In this document: one piece after another, positions 60,399 to 62,261 of the stretch | How the letters are laid out: each line of letters starts with the position of its first letter | Numbering within the stretch: the first letter of the stretch is position 1 | NCBI GenBank assembly: GCA_902362435.1 | Contig: CABIWW010000002.1 | Span: 255,525-317,785, forward strand | Source of the DNA: Eubacteriaceae bacterium | GTDB lineage: Bacteria > Bacillota > Clostridia > Peptostreptococcales > Anaerovoracaceae | Length of the DNA stretch: 62,261 nucleotides | Direction: 5' to 3' | Program-made: the position numbers and the translations under genes | Notes under the pieces: generated by a model | The model's input: the letters and a program-made list of their open reading frames with translations, nothing else | Databases searched by the model: none | What the model was told of the DNA's origin: nothing

Positions 60399-61763
60399 TC
60401 AGACAGTTACGAACCCTGCTATCAGATATCCTATTATCGCAAGCCCCGCCCCTATCAGTGCATACGGGATCTGCGTCAGCGCATGATCCATATTTTCGAT
60501 GCCCGCTGCCGATGATGACAGTACAGTCGCATCGGAATAGAAACATGCATGAGCTCCGAACGTTGCCGAAGACAGGATCGCTGCAACAGTGATCAGCGGG
60601 TCAGCGCCTACCGCAGCTCCCAGCGGAACTATGATCGGTATGGTCACTGCCGGTACGCCCCAGCAGCTTCCGGTAACAAATGACAGACATGCCACGATGA
60701 CAAATGCCGCTGCCGGCAGTATCCCCGGCGTCACATGCGGCGCCACAGACTCGATGATAAACTCCGACATCCCTATAGCCGCGAGCACTTTCTGCAGAGT
60801 AAGCGCCGAAATAATGATCGCGAACATCAGGAACATATCAGCAAACCCGGTCATGAACGCATCCGAAAAATCACTGAACGTGATCCTTTTCCTTACCATG
60901 TACATAACCGTCGCCACTACTGTGCCTATAACTACTCCCGTAAGCAGATCCATGTCGAAGTACAGCGTGCCTGCGATCAGCGCTGCCATAGGGATGATGA
61001 AATCCCATATGCTCGCTGCGTTGTCAGGATCATAGTCTTCGTCCATATTGAATTTCCTGCTTCCTTCGTTATATGTCATTCCCGTTTCAGCCGTTCTTGC
61101 ATAAGCCTTTTTCATCGCCCCGATCTTAGGTATCACCCCTAAAATCACCAGTGGAACTATCACTGTAGCCGCCATCGCATAGAACGAAAACGGTATCGTC
61201 TTGATAAATATATCCATCCCGTCCCCCAGAGGCGCGAGCGTCGGCTCTTCAGCCAGCATACTCGCCCAGTAGACCGCCTGAGTTGAGATCGGGATCAGCA
61301 TGCATACCGGGACGCCGGTCGAATCGATGACATATGCCAGCATCTCCCTCGGTGTCTTCTGCTGATCGCAGACAGTTCTCATGGCATTGCCTATCGTCAG
61401 TACATTGAGATATTCATCCACAAAAATGACGATCCCCAGCAGCCATGCGATAAACATTGACTTCTTTTCACTCTTCGAGTACTTCAGTACGAATTTCGTA
61501 AACCCTGACGTCGCTCTGGCCTTTCGCATTATAGCGATAAATGATCCAAAGATCCCCACAGTCAGGATCACCCATATGTTGCCCGTATCCGACATCGTCT
61601 CGTACAAAAAACCGAGATATCCTTCGAAAAACCCTTTGCCGTAAGCGATTATGCAGCCTACTATACCGCCGAGAACAAGAGCTTCGAAAGTCTTCTTCGT
61701 GATCAGCGCGAAAACTATGATCAGAATCGGTGGCAGCAGCGTGATGATACCGAAATTATCCAT
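60399..61763 (-). CDS. NhaC family Na+/H+ antiporter
   Basis: A 454-residue membrane protein with about eleven helices. ILIIVFALITKKTFEALVLGGIVG at the start, FVDEYLNVLTIGNAMR, the conserved TGSCWGVPAVTIPIIVPLG and ATFGAHACFYSDATVLSSSAAG segments match NhaC-like and amino acid-linked antiporters. ATG 61763 has AAGGAGGG upstream. It may exchange an organic ion rather than a proton, given the amino acid enzyme that follows. First gene of a two-gene unit. Confidence 0.88.
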   Translation of the reverse strand: MDNFGIITLLPPILIIVFALITKKTFEALVLGGIVGCIIAYGKGFFEGYLGFLYETMSDTGNIWVILTVGIFGSFIAIMRKARATSGFTKFVLKYSKSEKKSMFIAWLLGIVIFVDEYLNVLTIGNAMRTVCDQQKTPREMLAYVIDSTGVPVCMLIPISTQAVYWASMLAEEPTLAPLGDGMDIFIKTIPFSFYAMAATVIVPLVILGVIPKIGAMKKAYARTAETGMTYNEGSRKFNMDEDYDPDNAASIWDFIIPMAALIAGTLYFDMDLLTGVVIGTVVATVMYMVRKRITFSDFSDAFMTGFADMFLMFAIIISALTLQKVLAAIGMSEFIIESVAPHVTPGILPAAAFVIVACLSFVTGSCWGVPAVTIPIIVPLGAAVGADPLITVAAILSSATFGAHACFYSDATVLSSSAAGIENMDHALTQIPYALIGAGLAIIGYLIAGFVTV

Positions 61764-62091
61764 GTCAACCCTCCTTTTAACCAAATATTTTTCGGGCTTG
61801 TGCCAAAGCCCGGGGCCCATAAATCAACAACAACATGTGCACGCTACCATATACTGCAAAACCTCTGCCATGCTTTCAATGCATGCACGGAAATCGCCCC
61901 TCTGCCTTTTTATGCAAAGGCCGCGAACGCCTGAATTTTCAGACTTTTACACACCTGCAAAAAAACTGTGGTTTTTTGTGAACTAACTTTTATTCATAAA
62001 AATGTTATCGCACTGACCTTCTCTGCAAAGCCTGCAGGTGCCATTTATCCGCAGATCCGTCCAATACCCCGGTATTTTTCCGGGAAATAAT
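61764..62091. other. Spacer upstream of the antiporter gene
   Basis: No gene recognised. The right part (61980-62100) is AT-rich. Frames in this interval have no binding sites. Confidence 0.45.
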
Positions 62092-62132
62092 AAAAAAACA
62101 GAGCTGTGACGCATTTCTGCGTCATTCAGCTC
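62092..62132 (-). terminator. Terminator for transcription from the right
   Basis: GAGCTG and TGACGCA (62101-62113) pair with TGCGTCA and CAGCTC (62118-62132), followed on the minus strand by seven T (62098-62092). It stops transcription entering from beyond the window, probably that of the element with the intron end at 62171. Confidence 0.85.
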
Positions 62133-62170
62133 CTGACCAGCATTTTTTGTTTTATTTTACAGCGCAATAA

Positions 62171-62261
62171 TAGGGTAGAGTGAGTATACTCACCCTCCCA
62201 TTGCACCGTACGTACGGTTCTCGTATACGGCGCTACATCAATATAGAATCAAATATTGCTC
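62171..62261 (-). mobile_element. 3' end of a group II intron (domains V and VI), class C-like
   Basis: Read on the minus strand, 62233-62203 folds as domain V: GCGCCGTA pairs with TACGGTGC, then TACG/CGTA with a 2-nt CG bulge and loop AGAAC. The CGC triad at the base of the stem is that of class C introns; other classes have AGC. The following 62200-62171 (GGGAGGGTGAGTATACTCACCCT-like, broken here) forms a domain VI stem, GGGTGAG/CTCAC. The remaining intron, including any reverse transcriptase, lies to the right of the window. Intron or intron remnant, not complete here. Confidence 0.65.

Overview
The window reads as chromosomal DNA of an anaerobic, low-to-mid GC Firmicute of class Clostridia. 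Support for this: a four-subunit 2-oxoacid:ferredoxin oxidoreductase, a lysine (L-box) riboswitch, the sporulation genes yabP and yabQ, an acyl-CoA:acetate CoA-transferase, a CBS-domain family II pyrophosphatase, LarE, and Firmicute-type AGGAGG ribosome binding sites. An Anaerovoracaceae-like or related lineage is my guess; it rests on gene content only. No rRNA, intact tRNA or CRISPR array was found.

Layout. 1-1.6 kb: lysine riboswitch and dapA. 2.5-5.6 kb (minus strand): porGDAB. 6-9.7 kb: tRNA-editing deacylase, acetyltransferase, three single-span membrane proteins, an iron-sulfur flavoprotein. 9.8-14.4 kb (minus): yabP, yabQ, ftsB/divIC, rnmV, ksgA and an LTA-synthase-like enzyme. 15-27 kb (minus): a nine-gene purine operon in the order purL-E-C-M-N-F-purO-AICAR formyltransferase-purD. 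It uses the archaeal-type cyclohydrolase PurO plus a stand-alone AICAR transformylase instead of fused PurH, and a PurF without the glutaminase catalytic cysteine. 27.5-36 kb: cysK, a histidine phosphatase, an EamA exporter, larE, mazG, nnrE, a phosphohexomutase and membrane proteins. 36.6-43 kb: azlCD, a D-2-hydroxyacid dehydrogenase, a class V aminotransferase, an ECF S component, a MATE exporter. 43.7-46.5 kb (minus): panG-panB-panC. 46.9-54 kb: a pilin-like surface protein and a locus with a PLP decarboxylase, cyclase-family hydrolase, APC permease and PucR regulator. 54.5-62 kb: CoA-transferase, CBS-pyrophosphatase, ThrH, a saccharopine dehydrogenase-like enzyme with an NhaC-type antiporter, and at the right edge the catalytic 3' end of a group II intron.

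The most interesting signal is not a protein. A roughly 52-nt unit made of two small hairpins recurs in five tandem arrays (15 full and 2 partial copies). Each array lies directly upstream of the Shine-Dalgarno sequence of purF, purE, an EamA exporter, azlD or the saccharopine dehydrogenase-like gene, always in the sense orientation. Four of the five lie between two co-oriented genes. The stems covary (at least seven different paired arms with one invariant outer GTCG/CGAC clamp, one G-U pair). Each array ends in ATGAAAGGA, so the edge of the repeat supplies the ribosome binding site, and a conserved CCT in the last unit is complementary to the AGG of that site. This looks like a structured RNA family that could set translation or stability of individual cistrons. 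I do not recognise it as a described element.

Other points of note: a pair of hairpins sharing one 12-nt loop motif in front of the MATE gene; two promoters placed so that the mRNA would be leaderless; Gly/Ala/Ser-rich insertions inside conserved enzymes (PurD, NnrE, the flavoprotein, LarE); and a 193-bp out-of-frame overlap of yabQ and ftsB.
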